DNA from: Planctomycetota bacterium
GTDB lineage: Bacteria; Planctomycetota; UBA8108; UBA1146
Assembly (NCBI GenBank): GCA_013911165.1
Contig: JACETR010000015.1
Coordinates: forward strand, 1 to 45,366
Direction: 5' to 3'
Length of the DNA stretch: 45,366 nucleotides
Shown here: one piece after another, positions 24,911 to 34,001 of the stretch
Position numbering within the stretch: the first letter of the stretch is position 1
How the letters are laid out: every line of letters starts with the position of its first letter
Program-made: the position numbers and the translations under genes
The notes under the pieces: model-generated
What the model was told of the DNA's origin: nothing
Databases searched by the model: none
What the model saw: only the letters and a program-made list of their open reading frames with translations

Positions 24911-25854
24911 AAAAAATCATTGGCATCTTTGTCGTCCTTTTGTTGGTCATGTTACTGACCGCCTGGATCAGCCCGGCTTTTTTCAGTGCCTACAATATCG
25001 AGAATCTGATGCGCAGGAGCGCCCTCTTCGGAATCATGGGGATCGGCGCCGCCTTTGTCATCATGACCGGGGGCATCGACCTGTCCATCGGCTCACTGAT
25101 TTGCCTGGTGGGTTGTCTGACACCGTGGCTGGTGACTCAGGGATTTCCAGTGCCACTGGTGCTGTTGGCGATGCTGTGTCTTGCGATCGGGGCGGGTGGC
25201 CTGCATGGCTGGCTGGTCTCCAGGGTCCGGCTGCAGCCTTTTCTGGTGACGCTGTGTGGCCTGTTTATCTATCGGGGCATCACCCGTGGATTGCTGGCAG
25301 ATCGTACCGTCGGCTTCGGTACAGAGGGAACCGCGTGGAAATTCCTCGGTAATGGCAGAATTCCCATCACGGAGCAATTCGGATTGCCGATACCTCTGGT
25401 CATCCTGATTCTGGTCGCCTTGGGATCCGGCTTTCTGCTGAGAAAGACGGTCTGGGGAAGACACTTGCTGGCCATCGGCAGCAACGAAACCGCAGCCCGT
25501 CACTGTGGCATCGATGTCGATCGGGTCAAAACCGGAGCCTATCTGCTCTGTGGATTTCTGGCGGGTCTGGCGGGGCTGCTTTTTGTTCTCGATACGGGCA
25601 CGGCGCAGCCATCCAACTTCGGCAACTTTTATGAGCTCTATGCCATCGCTGCGGCGGTGTTGGGGGGGTGTTCCCTGCGCGGGGGTGAGGGAACGATTCT
25701 GGGTGTCCTGATCGGTGCGACGCTGGTTCAGGTGATCCGCAACTCCATCGTGCTGATTGACCCCATCCCCGACTCCATCGAGTTTGCGGTCATCGGCGGA
25801 ATCATTCTTCTGGCGGTCATCGCCGATGAGACGATTCGTCGTAGAAGCGCCTGA
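24907..25854 (+). CDS. Sugar ABC transporter permease (RbsC-like)
   Basis: A 315-residue inner-membrane permease with about 8-10 hydrophobic helices. The family motif ITGGIDLSIGS-like stretch (MTGGIDLSIGSLICLVG) near residue 58 and the ATP-binding-protein contact region GSNETAARHCGIDVDRVK near 195 are clear. ATG at 24907 overlaps the ATPase stop (ATGA). Homodimers of such permeases work with one double-domain ATPase and one binding protein, all present here. It is the last gene of the operon, ending 16 bases before a hairpin terminator. Confidence 0.95.
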   Translation: MKKIIGIFVVLLLVMLLTAWISPAFFSAYNIENLMRRSALFGIMGIGAAFVIMTGGIDLSIGSLICLVGCLTPWLVTQGFPVPLVLLAMLCLAIGAGGLHGWLVSRVRLQPFLVTLCGLFIYRGITRGLLADRTVGFGTEGTAWKFLGNGRIPITEQFGLPIPLVILILVALGSGFLLRKTVWGRHLLAIGSNETAARHCGIDVDRVKTGAYLLCGFLAGLAGLLFVLDTGTAQPSNFGNFYELYAIAAAVLGGCSLRGGEGTILGVLIGATLVQVIRNSIVLIDPIPDSIEFAVIGGIILLAVIADETIRRRSA

Positions 25855-25860
25855 ATCCTT

Positions 25861-25895
25861 CATACAAAAACAGCCCGGTGCATGGCACCGGGCTG
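25861..25895 (-). terminator. Rho-independent terminator between convergent permease and peroxidase genes
   Basis: Perfect 11-bp stem (25871-25881 with 25885-25895, arms CAGCCCGGTGC/GCACCGGGCTG) and a 3-base loop. On the minus strand it is followed by TTTTTGTATG, making a good terminator for the peroxidase gene ending at 25924. On the plus strand the tail (CTGTTGATCTT) is weak, but it may also stop the permease transcript. Confidence 0.85.
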
Positions 25896-25923
25896 CTGTT
25901 GATCTTCAATGCGAAGCACTCGA

Positions 25924-28431
25924 TCACTGACAGGCGTTGGCCTGAATGCAGTCGAGGGTGTCGTGACTCGGGTCTGAGGCGCAGTTGGGGTACGGCGCAG
26001 AAGGTGCCGGACCATTGGCGAACAGGTAGCCGAGGACGTTGATCGGGTCGGAAACATCCAGCTGGCCATCGTCATTCCAGTCGGAAGCATCTTCACAGGC
26101 GATCGGTGCACCGGTAAAGATGCCGTCGAGAAGGTCAATGGCGTCGCCGACATTCAGTGTGCCGTCGAGGTTGGCGTCTCCACGAAGGAAGTAGGCCAGG
26201 CTGCCCGGGGTCATTCCCTGACGAACGAAGCAGGCCTCAGACTTCAGCTCCATACCCAGGTAGTACGGGGTCAGGAGGTAAAGAGTGGTCTTCGGACGGA
26301 AGCCGGTGTACTCGAAGGAAGTCTGCGAGCCGGGGACCATGAAGGTTTCGACACCCATGATGCCGCCGTTGTCGACTTCAAGGATGTAGTTGGAAACAGC
26401 CGTGGTCGGAGTCCAGGAGATCTGGATCTTTCCATCCTGCTCGTAGCAGATCATGTCCGTGATCGGATCCGGAGTGGCTCCGGTTCCACCAAGGGGGCCC
26501 GGTGATGGCATGGCCGGTGCACCGGTTCCGGTTTCAAGGAATCCTTTGACGGGCGGGTGGCCGATTTCGGCACGGCCTGCAGCACCCACGGCGGGCAGAA
26601 CGATCATGTCATCGATGGCTTCGCCGGCGTTGACACCGCCTTCAGCCACAGCCTGGGAAGTTCCCAAGTGTCCATTGGGGAGGAACAGTTCCGGGTGATC
26701 GAAGGGAGCCATCTCCCAGCGAACTCGCTCATCGGTGAGGGCCTCCATGAAGGCAACCATCGCCTGCTGACGCGGAAGCTTGCCGTCCAGTTTTCCGATC
26801 GGATTGATGTACTTGTGAACATCGCCGGGATTCATGTGGGTGAAGTCACCGCCACGGGTGTAGAACTGGACCACCTGCAACAGGGTGGCCTGACTACCGT
26901 TATGCATGAAGGGGCCGGTCAGCTCGATATTACGGAGTGTCGGAGTCTTGTAGGCACCCACGTTTTTGTCCATGCCCGAAATATCTTCGTCCGGATGAAC
27001 AGGGCCGGGGAGGGCACTGGTCATTCCCGCAAGATACTGGGCTGCCCAGGTCTGGTCGCCGATTCCTGCACGACCGATGTCCTGCCCACTCGGGCGAACA
27101 CCGATGTTGTAGAAACCCTTGTCTCCGTAACCGTCCTCAGCATTGGTTTCAACCTTCACAACAGGACCGATTCCAACTGCGGTGTCGGTGTTCAACTCAC
27201 CCCAGGTTGCTGTAGACAGCAGGGGACCTGAGTGGCACTTGGAGCACTTGGTTCCTCCACTGTAGAAGGCGTCCATGCCGTTCTCTTCTTCAGGAGTCAG
27301 GGCATCCTCGTTACCGGCAAGGTACTCGTCAAAACGGGTCTGATCCGAAACGAGAGTGGACTCGTAGCACATCACTGCCAATCCCCAAATCAGGGAGAAG
27401 TTCTGTTCCATCAGTGTGAACTGATCGGGTCCATCCGGGTTGCCGCTGCCAATGTGGGCGCCGTTATTGTCGAAGAGGGCGTCGGAGTTCCAGTACTCGG
27501 GGCGGAATGCGGCCTGAATCATTTCCACATAGGAGATGTTCAAACCCTTGCCGTCTCCGGCGGGCACTGCGTAGGGTCCAAGAACGCTGTCCGTCATAGA
27601 AACCTGCTGGCGGCCGAGGGGCATGACATTGCACATCTTCTTGCCAAGGTCATTCCAGTCACGACCCGCTCCAGACATCTCAACGGAGCTCAGCGGAGGG
27701 CCGATGGACTGGGAAGCGAGTGCAGCACGGTCCATGGAGATACCACAGGGAATGATGCTGCCATCGGTATCCACCTTGCGAATCATGGCGTTGGGGTTGC
27801 CGTTGCCACTGGGGTCGACACCGTTGAAATCGGAACGGGCACGACCATCCCAGAAAGCATCCACATAGAAGATGGCATTCACCGCATGAGGAGCGTTTCT
27901 GCCCGTGGTCTGACGGGTGTTGATTCCCAGTACGTTGTGAACCGGATCGGGAATCGGAGAGCAGTCATCTTCCTCTTCGGATCCAGTGAGTCCGAGATCT
28001 ACACCATTGAAGACCTGCTTGGGAATTCCCTGAGAACCGACGACCTCGGCGGAGTCCCAGATCACGGAAGAAAGTGCGTCATCGGGATCTGCGAGTTTGC
28101 GCAGTGGGAAATCCGAGTGGACGAAGGTGTGGTTCGGACCAAATCTCTGGAAAGATCCGGCGACACCCGGGTTAGCCTGGTTTTTGTTGCGGGTATCCGC
28201 ACCTGCAGAATAGTGGCAGGTGGCGCAGGCGGTCAGTCCATCAGAACCGGCCTGCATGTCCCAGAAGAATGCCTTGCCCAGCTCGACTGCGCGGTCCATG
28301 TCCTGAACAAACTCCAGGAGGTTGGATGGCAGTGGCGTGGTGGAAACATTCAGCGGACCGAAGTCTTGGGCTTCGGCCGTGGTGCTGAAAGAGACCATCA
28401 GGCAAACAGCAAATGAATAGAAGAGGCGCAT
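25924..28431 (-). CDS. Secreted di-heme cytochrome c peroxidase/MauG-like protein with Ig-like and dockerin-like domains
   Basis: An 835-residue exported protein. The signal peptide is about 1-21 (AEAQ). The di-heme peroxidase region has CATCH near residue 70 and CSKCH near 400, the two heme c sites of the CcpA/MauG family. It is interspersed with conserved FWDGRARSDFNG and GPFMHNGSQATLLQVV blocks. After about 650 comes a beta-sandwich (Ig/fibronectin III-like). The last 80 residues are a dockerin-like pair of calcium loops (DANLDGTLNVGDAID and DWNDDGQLDVSDPIN) ending in a Cys pair. It could reduce peroxide or oxidise an external substrate. The start at 28431 was preferred over ATGs further upstream because the signal peptide begins there. 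It is paralogous to the next gene; each has its own terminator. Confidence 0.88.
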   Translation of the reverse strand: MRLFYSFAVCLMVSFSTTAEAQDFGPLNVSTTPLPSNLLEFVQDMDRAVELGKAFFWDMQAGSDGLTACATCHYSAGADTRNKNQANPGVAGSFQRFGPNHTFVHSDFPLRKLADPDDALSSVIWDSAEVVGSQGIPKQVFNGVDLGLTGSEEEDDCSPIPDPVHNVLGINTRQTTGRNAPHAVNAIFYVDAFWDGRARSDFNGVDPSGNGNPNAMIRKVDTDGSIIPCGISMDRAALASQSIGPPLSSVEMSGAGRDWNDLGKKMCNVMPLGRQQVSMTDSVLGPYAVPAGDGKGLNISYVEMIQAAFRPEYWNSDALFDNNGAHIGSGNPDGPDQFTLMEQNFSLIWGLAVMCYESTLVSDQTRFDEYLAGNEDALTPEEENGMDAFYSGGTKCSKCHSGPLLSTATWGELNTDTAVGIGPVVKVETNAEDGYGDKGFYNIGVRPSGQDIGRAGIGDQTWAAQYLAGMTSALPGPVHPDEDISGMDKNVGAYKTPTLRNIELTGPFMHNGSQATLLQVVQFYTRGGDFTHMNPGDVHKYINPIGKLDGKLPRQQAMVAFMEALTDERVRWEMAPFDHPELFLPNGHLGTSQAVAEGGVNAGEAIDDMIVLPAVGAAGRAEIGHPPVKGFLETGTGAPAMPSPGPLGGTGATPDPITDMICYEQDGKIQISWTPTTAVSNYILEVDNGGIMGVETFMVPGSQTSFEYTGFRPKTTLYLLTPYYLGMELKSEACFVRQGMTPGSLAYFLRGDANLDGTLNVGDAIDLLDGIFTGAPIACEDASDWNDDGQLDVSDPINVLGYLFANGPAPSAPYPNCASDPSHDTLDCIQANACQ

Positions 28432-28787
28432 TACGAACCTGCTTTCAAATGTCAACATCATCTCAACACTAGTGAGAATACGAGCACACTTGTTCTGGTT
28501 GCTTAATGACTGAGTTTGTAATGAGAAAAAGCCCTTTCCCGAGAGCACTCCCCAAGATAATCAGTCAATATCCTTAATATTTGACACATCAGTTTGGAGG
28601 GGTTCCCTCCTTCTGCACCGATTAAAAGGTTTACAGTGGTTTCTCGCAACCTGATTTGTTAGCAGTTATTGTTAACACATAAGGCAGGTGAGTCAGGAAA
28701 GACCGAAGCCTCCCCCATCGCCGTGAAAGCGATCGGGGAGGCTTTGGCAGTGTCCTCTGATTTTCACAGAATCATTCAAAGCGCACT
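28432..28787. other. Intergenic region between the two peroxidase genes
   Basis: About 355 bases, AT-richer than the surroundings. It must hold the leftward promoter of the peroxidase at 25924-28431. Visible structures are the palindrome CACTAGTG near 28470, a perfect hairpin GGAGGG-GTT-CCCTCC at 28596-28610 without a T-tract, and the terminator at 28706-28744 belonging to the upstream paralogue. No protein-coding gene is supported. Confidence 0.6.
28706..28744 (-). terminator. Hairpin terminator of the 28788-31322 peroxidase gene
   Basis: A 16-bp stem with one mismatch (28706-28721 with 28729-28744) and a 7-base loop, 43 bases after the peroxidase stop. The minus-strand tail is CGGTCTTTCC, only weakly T-rich, so termination efficiency is uncertain. 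Confidence 0.65.
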
Positions 28788-31322
28788 TCAGGGGCAAATA
28801 CTCGAACTTTCGCAAGTGAGTGAGTCGAAAACCGGGTCCGTCCCACAGGCTGGATAGGGAGCAGCTGGAGCGAGCCCAGAAGCAAAAATGTACGACAAGG
28901 TGGCAATCGGGTCACTGATGTCATGCTGGCCATCGTCGTTCCAGTCCGCCGCATCTTTACAGGCGACTGGAACACCCAGAAAGACCGATTCCAGTGAATA
29001 GATGGCATCTGCCAGATCCAGTTGGCCGTCATTACTGATATCACCCCGCAGGAATTGGGTGACCGATCCAGGTTGAGCTCCCCGGCGGATGTAACAGGCA
29101 GAAGACTTCATTTCAGACCCCAATGTGAAGGGGGTCAGCAGGTATCCGGTGACGCCGGGCCTGAAGTTGGAATCGGTGAAGGAGGTCTGCCCTGCCGGAA
29201 GAACATGGGTCTCGGCTCCCAGAATCCCGCCATGGTCGATCTCCAGCGTGATGCTCGTCACAGCCGGGGACTGAATTTCCCAGGTCAGAAGAACCTCGTT
29301 TCCGCTTTCAAAACAGGTCGGGACAAGAACTTCTTCAACAACGGAAGACAGGGTTCCGGTTGTGTTGGTATTGGAAGCGTTTTCCTCAAGGAAACCCTTC
29401 ACAGGGGGAAGGCCCTGGGCTGCACGTCCGGACGCACCGACTGCGGGCAAGTTCAAAAGGTAGTCGTCGGAGTCATTCAGGTTCAGGGGACCCAGTTGTG
29501 CTTCGCCGTTTTCATCCAGTGCAGCACCATTCGGGATCAGCAATTCCGGGTGGTCGAAGGGGGCCATCTCCCAGCGAACACGCTCGTCGGTGAGAGCCTT
29601 CATGAAGGCGACCACTGCTTCCTGGCGAGGCTCTTTGCCGCGCAGTTTGCCGATGGGATTCACGTACTTGTGCACAAACTCGGGCTCCACATGGGTGAAA
29701 TCACCACCACGGGTGTAAAACTCAACCACCTGTTTAAGGGTGGCCTGACTGCCGTTGTGCATGAAGGGGCCATTGAGTTCGACGTTTCGCAGCGTCGGGG
29801 TCTTGAAGGCACCGATGTTTCGATCCGGATCTCCGTTATCGATATCTTCGATCTGGTTGTCGGGCAGAAGGTAGTCATTCCCCGCAGCGAGAGCTCCGGC
29901 CCAGGTGTTATCTCCGAGAGCGGCTCGACCGATATCTTCGGCAACCGGACGAACTCCTATGTTGAAGAAGCCCTTGTCAGCGTTTCCTTTACCGTCATTC
30001 ATCGGCTGATTGACAACGGGGCCTTCCCCCACCTTGTCGTCGATATTCAACTGGTCCCAGGTGGCCGCAGAGAGAAGGGGACCGCTATGGCAGTGGCCAC
30101 ACTTCAGGCCGCCACTGTAGAAAGCGTCCATGCCGTTCTCGGCTTCCGGTGAGAGGGCGTCCTCATCGCCGGCGAGCCATGCGTCAAAGGGGGTCTGATC
30201 AGAAACGAGGGTGGCTTCGTAGAGCATCACCGCCAATCCCCAGATCATGGAAAAGTTGATTTCCATCATGGTGAACTGGTCGGGACCATCGGGAGCACCG
30301 GTCAACGGCTGACCTGTAGCGTCGAGCAACGGATTGCCCTGCACATCAAAGAGCGCTTCTGAATTCCAGTATTCGGGACGGAATGCGCCCTGAATCATTT
30401 CCACATAGGAGATGTTGAGACCTTTTCCAGCCATGCCGGTATTGGACAGGTTTCCAAGGACACTGTCGTCGGTAGCGACGGTTTGCAGAGCCAATGGCTG
30501 AATGTTGCAGATCTTCTTTCCGAGGTCGGCATAGGCTCTTCCGGCACCAGACATTTCGACACCACTCAACGGGGGGCCTACCGCCTGGGAAGCCAGGGAA
30601 GCTTTTTCCATGGTGATTCCACACGGAACCACATTGCCATCCGCATCCAGTTTCAAGATGGCAGCGTCCGGATCAGTGAGTCCACCCGGATTGACTCCGT
30701 TGAAATCGGAGCGTGCGCGACCATCCCAGAAGTTGTCGACGTAATGAATGGCGTTGACTGCACTGGGAGCGTTACGTCCCGTGACCTGTCTCAGGTTGAC
30801 GCCATTCAGGTTGAAAGTGGGGTCCTCGATGGGGAGTCCGTCAGCATCCAGGTTGGAGCAGTCGTCTGCAGCGCCGGATTCCCCGAGAGCATTGAATGAA
30901 ATCGCATTGAAATCCTGAATATGAATGCCGGCAGATCCACCGACCTCCGTGGAGTCACGCAGCACTGCTGACTCTGCGTCATCCGGGTCAGATAACTTGC
31001 GGAAGGGGAAGTCTTCCGCATTGAACACATGGTTGGGGCCCAAGTTGGAAAAGGTGCCCAGTGCACCGGGATGAGCCTGACCTACCGCTCGGGTATCGCC
31101 TCCCGCAGAAAAGTGGCAGCTGGCACATGCTGTCAGGCCATCCGAACCCACCTGCATATCCCAGAAGAGGGCTTTACCCAGTTCGATGGCTTTGGATTCG
31201 TCGAGAATAAACTCACTCAGATTGCCAGGGAGTGGCGTTTGGAGTGAACCCAACGGACCAAAGTCCTGAGCCGCCATTGGAGTGGTCACCAACAGGGACA
31301 ATAAAAATACAATGCGTTTCAT
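28788..31322 (-). CDS. Secreted di-heme cytochrome c peroxidase/MauG-like protein with Ig-like and dockerin-like domains (paralogue)
   Basis: An 844-residue paralogue of the neighbouring peroxidase, alike along its whole length. Signal peptide 1-18 (PMAAQ); N-terminal heme site CASCH near residue 65 and second heme site CGHCH near 400. The GRARSDFNGV, GPPLSGVEMSGAGRA and GPFMHNGSQATLKQVVEFYTRGG blocks are shared. It also has the Ig-like domain and a dockerin-like tail with loops DISNDGQLDLADAIY and DWNDDGQHDISDPIA. Differences are concentrated in linkers and the Ig-like domain. GAGGAGAG precedes the ATG. An inverted repeat 127 bases upstream may control it. The pair probably arose by tandem duplication. 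The biological substrate is unknown. Confidence 0.9.
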   Translation of the reverse strand: MKRIVFLLSLLVTTPMAAQDFGPLGSLQTPLPGNLSEFILDESKAIELGKALFWDMQVGSDGLTACASCHFSAGGDTRAVGQAHPGALGTFSNLGPNHVFNAEDFPFRKLSDPDDAESAVLRDSTEVGGSAGIHIQDFNAISFNALGESGAADDCSNLDADGLPIEDPTFNLNGVNLRQVTGRNAPSAVNAIHYVDNFWDGRARSDFNGVNPGGLTDPDAAILKLDADGNVVPCGITMEKASLASQAVGPPLSGVEMSGAGRAYADLGKKICNIQPLALQTVATDDSVLGNLSNTGMAGKGLNISYVEMIQGAFRPEYWNSEALFDVQGNPLLDATGQPLTGAPDGPDQFTMMEINFSMIWGLAVMLYEATLVSDQTPFDAWLAGDEDALSPEAENGMDAFYSGGLKCGHCHSGPLLSAATWDQLNIDDKVGEGPVVNQPMNDGKGNADKGFFNIGVRPVAEDIGRAALGDNTWAGALAAGNDYLLPDNQIEDIDNGDPDRNIGAFKTPTLRNVELNGPFMHNGSQATLKQVVEFYTRGGDFTHVEPEFVHKYVNPIGKLRGKEPRQEAVVAFMKALTDERVRWEMAPFDHPELLIPNGAALDENGEAQLGPLNLNDSDDYLLNLPAVGASGRAAQGLPPVKGFLEENASNTNTTGTLSSVVEEVLVPTCFESGNEVLLTWEIQSPAVTSITLEIDHGGILGAETHVLPAGQTSFTDSNFRPGVTGYLLTPFTLGSEMKSSACYIRRGAQPGSVTQFLRGDISNDGQLDLADAIYSLESVFLGVPVACKDAADWNDDGQHDISDPIATLSYIFASGLAPAAPYPACGTDPVFDSLTCESSSICP

Positions 31323-31447
31323 AGGACTCTCCTCAAGTCGAAATAGGGGCCGTCAACTCAAGTGGGAGGTTGATAAGGTCAACTCCCGAATTTTGTAAAA
31401 AGGGGACTTTGATTCGTTTGGTGAAGATCTCTGTCCACAACGAAAAC

Positions 31448-31506
31448 AGTGTCAGCATCCTCATTACTGACACTATCCGACGCTACTTCTAATAACTGTC
31501 AGACAG
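31448..31506. promoter_or_regulatory. TGTCAG inverted repeats upstream of peroxidase gene, possible operator
   Basis: GTGTCAG (31449-31455) and its complement CTGACAC (31467-31473) are separated by 11 bases, extended by one A/T pair. A second palindrome, CTGTC-A-GACAG, follows at 31496-31506 and again contains TGTCAG. Three half-sites in 60 bases ahead of a redox gene look like a regulator-binding region. No regulator gene is adjacent. Confidence 0.4.
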
Positions 31507-31660
31507 AGTTGCACGAACTTTTTGAGTGAAAGTTGCAGATAGAATCAATTTCGTAATTCAAAGGGATGGTGAGACAGGTGAGTCAAAGTTGATCAGTATT
31601 CCAAACAAAAGTCTCTTGGATACTGCGGTAGAAATACACAGATCCCTCTTCAACTGTCTG

Positions 31661-31691
31661 AATAAAAAAGGCTGGCCAATCGGCCAGCCTT
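31661..31691 (-). terminator. Rho-independent terminator of the peroxiredoxin gene
   Basis: Perfect 10-bp stem (AAGGCTGGCC at 31668-31677 with GGCCAGCCTT at 31682-31691) and a 4-base loop. It is followed on the minus strand by TTTTATT, about 46 bases after the peroxiredoxin stop. Confidence 0.9.
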
Positions 31692-31737
31692 CTGAGTTTT
31701 CTTTCGGTGATTTCCAGCTCGAAACAAGCGGGGAAAA

Positions 31738-32262
31738 CTAGCCTGCGAACTCTTCGCCTTTTTTCCAATTCGCCGGGCAGGGGCCGCCGGAAACAAATGC
31801 CTGGGTCATGCGCAGCATCTCTTCAGGGCTGCGACTGACGGCGAGATCATTGACGGAGTGCATGCGAATCGTTCCTTCGGGATCGATCAGTACCATGGCT
31901 CTGTAGGCAACCCCAAGATCTTCCCTGAGGATGTCGAACGCCTTGCAGAAGGCGTGGGAGGTATCCGCGATGATCGGGTGAGTGATGGGGCTGGAGAAGG
32001 TCTCGCCATCCTCAAACCACTTTTTGTGAACGAGGAAGGAGTCTGCGCTGGCACCGATGACTTCAACACCTTCTGCCTTGAAGTCGTCGAGAAGATTTTC
32101 GAGACCTTGAATTTCAGTGGGGCACAGTCCCGAGAAGTTGAAGGGGTAGGAGTAGATCATGTGCCATTTGCCTGCGAAATCCGCGTGGCTCAGGGCCTTG
32201 TTGTCGCCATTCAGGTAAGCGTTTGCATTCCACTCGGGGGTTTTATTTCCAACCATCGTCAT
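31738..32262 (-). CDS. Typical 2-Cys peroxiredoxin (AhpC/Prx1 family)
   Basis: A 174-residue thiol peroxidase that reduces hydrogen peroxide and organic peroxides. The peroxidatic Cys is in FSGLCPTEI (canonical FxFVCPTE), and the resolving Cys is in the C-terminal GGPCPANW, the Prx1 pattern. The active-site Arg lies in the AYRAMVLIDPEG region. There is no signal peptide; it is cytoplasmic. ATG 32262 with GGAG about 10 bases ahead is preferred; a second ATG two codons in is also possible, and longer upstream starts are not supported. No AhpF or thioredoxin reductase is nearby. Confidence 0.93.
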   Translation of the reverse strand: MTMVGNKTPEWNANAYLNGDNKALSHADFAGKWHMIYSYPFNFSGLCPTEIQGLENLLDDFKAEGVEVIGASADSFLVHKKWFEDGETFSSPITHPIIADTSHAFCKAFDILREDLGVAYRAMVLIDPEGTIRMHSVNDLAVSRSPEEMLRMTQAFVSGGPCPANWKKGEEFAG

Positions 32263-32463
32263 GGGTTTCTCCAAATACTGTTTTTGTGCGAGATTTGCAC
32301 CGCTGTTGATCTCCATGTAAATTTCAAACTCTCCCAATATCATGAAGCCGCTGTTGCCGATTTGAAACCCCAACACGCAAATAGGTCATCGATTCGTGGA
32401 GTTGTCCAATCTTGACCATAATCCCGTTTTTGAATAGTTTCAGAAGCCGAGAGGGGCTGTTGA

Positions 32464-33993
32464 TTGAGTCTATCAAAGCAATCGAAGCACAAAAAATCCC
32501 GTTCAGGCCAGACCGAAGAGACCTATGCTGCGATTGATTTAGGTTCGAATTCATTTCATCTGATCGTTCAGAGCATTTCCAGTCAGGGCATTCGCACCCA
32601 AGACCGTCTTCGTGAAAGAGTGCGGTTGGGAGAAGGCATCAATTCTTGCGACTCCCTTACTCAGCACGTCAAAGATAGAGCAGTGGAATGCTTGAAAAGA
32701 TTCTGTGAGAGAATCAGGCCTGTGAAGCCGAGAAACATTCGTGCTGTCGGAACCCAGGCACTTCGCAAACTCGAATCTGATGACCAGTTATTGACAGAAT
32801 TTGAATCTCATTTGGGGTGCCCTATCGAGATCATATCTGGAGTGGAAGAAGCCCGTCTTATTTGGTTGGGAGCGAGATCAGAATTTACAGAAGAGCATGA
32901 AGAGGTGTTGCTGATCGATATAGGAGGCGGCAGTACGGAGTTGGTTTCGGGAAAAGGTGGTGTTTCAAGCCAACTGGCCAGCCTGGAAGTCGGTTGTGTT
33001 CAGATCATGAACAGCTTTTTCAAGGGAGGAGATCTCAGCAAAAGTAAATATCAGGATGCGAAGTTGGCGATCGCCATCGAATTGGAGCCTGTGATCAAGA
33101 GATTCAAAAGCAGGCCCCTTCAGAATTATTTTGGCACTTCAGGATCCATTCTCGCTATCTCTAAAATTCTTGGAACATGGGAGGAAGGCCGGCAGATCAC
33201 CTCGAGAAATTTGAAGGAGATCCGCGAAAAACTCTTTTCACTTGGAAACGTCAGTGAAATCGATTTGCCGCAGATATCCATGGAGCGAAAAAAGGTATTA
33301 CCCGGAGGTGTTATAATTCTTGAAGTCTTGATGCGAGAGTTGAAAATTCAATCTCTAGAGGCGATTCCCGGTGGTTTGCGGGAAGGAATTTTAACAGATC
33401 TGATTGGCAGGGATGAGGGTCTCGATATCCGTGAGCAGACCATTTTGTCAAAGATGAAGAACTTTGGCATTGACGAATCACATGCACTAAGAGTGTCCGA
33501 TTTGGCGCAACAGATTTACCGTTCAACGAAAAAGCCCTGGGGTATTGATACTCTCCAAGTGGCCAATTGGATCCGTTGGTCAGCGTTGCTCCACGAGGCA
33601 GGCCTTAGCCTTGGGCACGATTCACATACAAGGCATGGCGAATACCTGATTCGTAATTCCGACATGCCTGGATTTTCCTATACAGATCAAAAAATGATGT
33701 CATTTCTGGTCAGGAATCAGAAAAGAAAGATCAGTGAGCAGAGCTTTTTTGGCCGGGGTCCTATTCAGGTGGCAGACCAGTGTCGACTTCTGCTGATTAT
33801 TCGACTGGCTGTGTTGTTGAACCGGTCACGAATAAGTTTGTCCATACCTTTGGAAGTCTCAGCCAGTACAAACACCATCAGCCTTTTCTTTGACAGGGAT
33901 TGGATAGACGAGCGACCTCTGACTCAAGCATTGCTGGATCGTGAAAAAGAGCTCTTTGGTAATTTGGGCCTTAATTTGGAGTGGAACAGTTAA
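32464..33993 (+). CDS. ppx: Exopolyphosphatase / guanosine pentaphosphate phosphohydrolase
   Basis: A 509-residue Ppx/GppA-family enzyme that removes terminal phosphate from polyphosphate or pppGpp. The ASKHA-fold phosphate loops IDLGSNSFHLIV (near residue 25) and IDIGGGSTEL (near 154) are intact, as is the conserved SGVEEARLI block. The C-terminal part has the HD-like helical domain typical of long Ppx proteins (LLHEAGLSLGHDSHTRHGEYLI). An in-frame TGA immediately precedes the TTG at 32464, so TTG, with GAGAGGGG about 7 bases upstream, is the earliest possible start. It converges on polyphosphate kinase with only 8 bases between stops. Ppx and GppA activities cannot be separated by sequence here. 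Confidence 0.92.
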   Translation: MSLSKQSKHKKSRSGQTEETYAAIDLGSNSFHLIVQSISSQGIRTQDRLRERVRLGEGINSCDSLTQHVKDRAVECLKRFCERIRPVKPRNIRAVGTQALRKLESDDQLLTEFESHLGCPIEIISGVEEARLIWLGARSEFTEEHEEVLLIDIGGGSTELVSGKGGVSSQLASLEVGCVQIMNSFFKGGDLSKSKYQDAKLAIAIELEPVIKRFKSRPLQNYFGTSGSILAISKILGTWEEGRQITSRNLKEIREKLFSLGNVSEIDLPQISMERKKVLPGGVIILEVLMRELKIQSLEAIPGGLREGILTDLIGRDEGLDIREQTILSKMKNFGIDESHALRVSDLAQQIYRSTKKPWGIDTLQVANWIRWSALLHEAGLSLGHDSHTRHGEYLIRNSDMPGFSYTDQKMMSFLVRNQKRKISEQSFFGRGPIQVADQCRLLLIIRLAVLLNRSRISLSIPLEVSASTNTISLFFDRDWIDERPLTQALLDREKELFGNLGLNLEWNS

Positions 33994-34001
33994 GGCCCAG
34001 C

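Larger units (their letters stand above)
31323..31737. other. Intergenic region between peroxidase and peroxiredoxin genes
   Basis: About 415 bases. It carries the leftward promoter region of the peroxidase gene, the TGTCAG inverted repeats at 31448-31506 and the peroxiredoxin terminator at 31665-31691. A 71-codon plus-strand ORF runs through the terminator hairpin and into the antisense of the peroxiredoxin gene, so I do not treat it as a gene. Confidence 0.6.

Noticed and set aside
27232..28416. Long plus-strand ORF (394 codons) antisense to the peroxidase gene
   Set aside because: It is the mirror of a well-supported di-heme peroxidase and shows no domain, signal or ribosome-binding site; the same kind of shadow occurs over the paralogue at 29022-30152.
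31526..31741. 71-codon plus-strand ORF next to the peroxiredoxin gene
   Set aside because: It reads through the peroxiredoxin terminator hairpin and has no ribosome-binding site or recognisable protein features.
32540..32560. GGTTCGAATTC resembling a tRNA T-loop
   Set aside because: It lies inside the ppx phosphate loop coding sequence (DLGSNSFH) and has no acceptor or anticodon stems around it.
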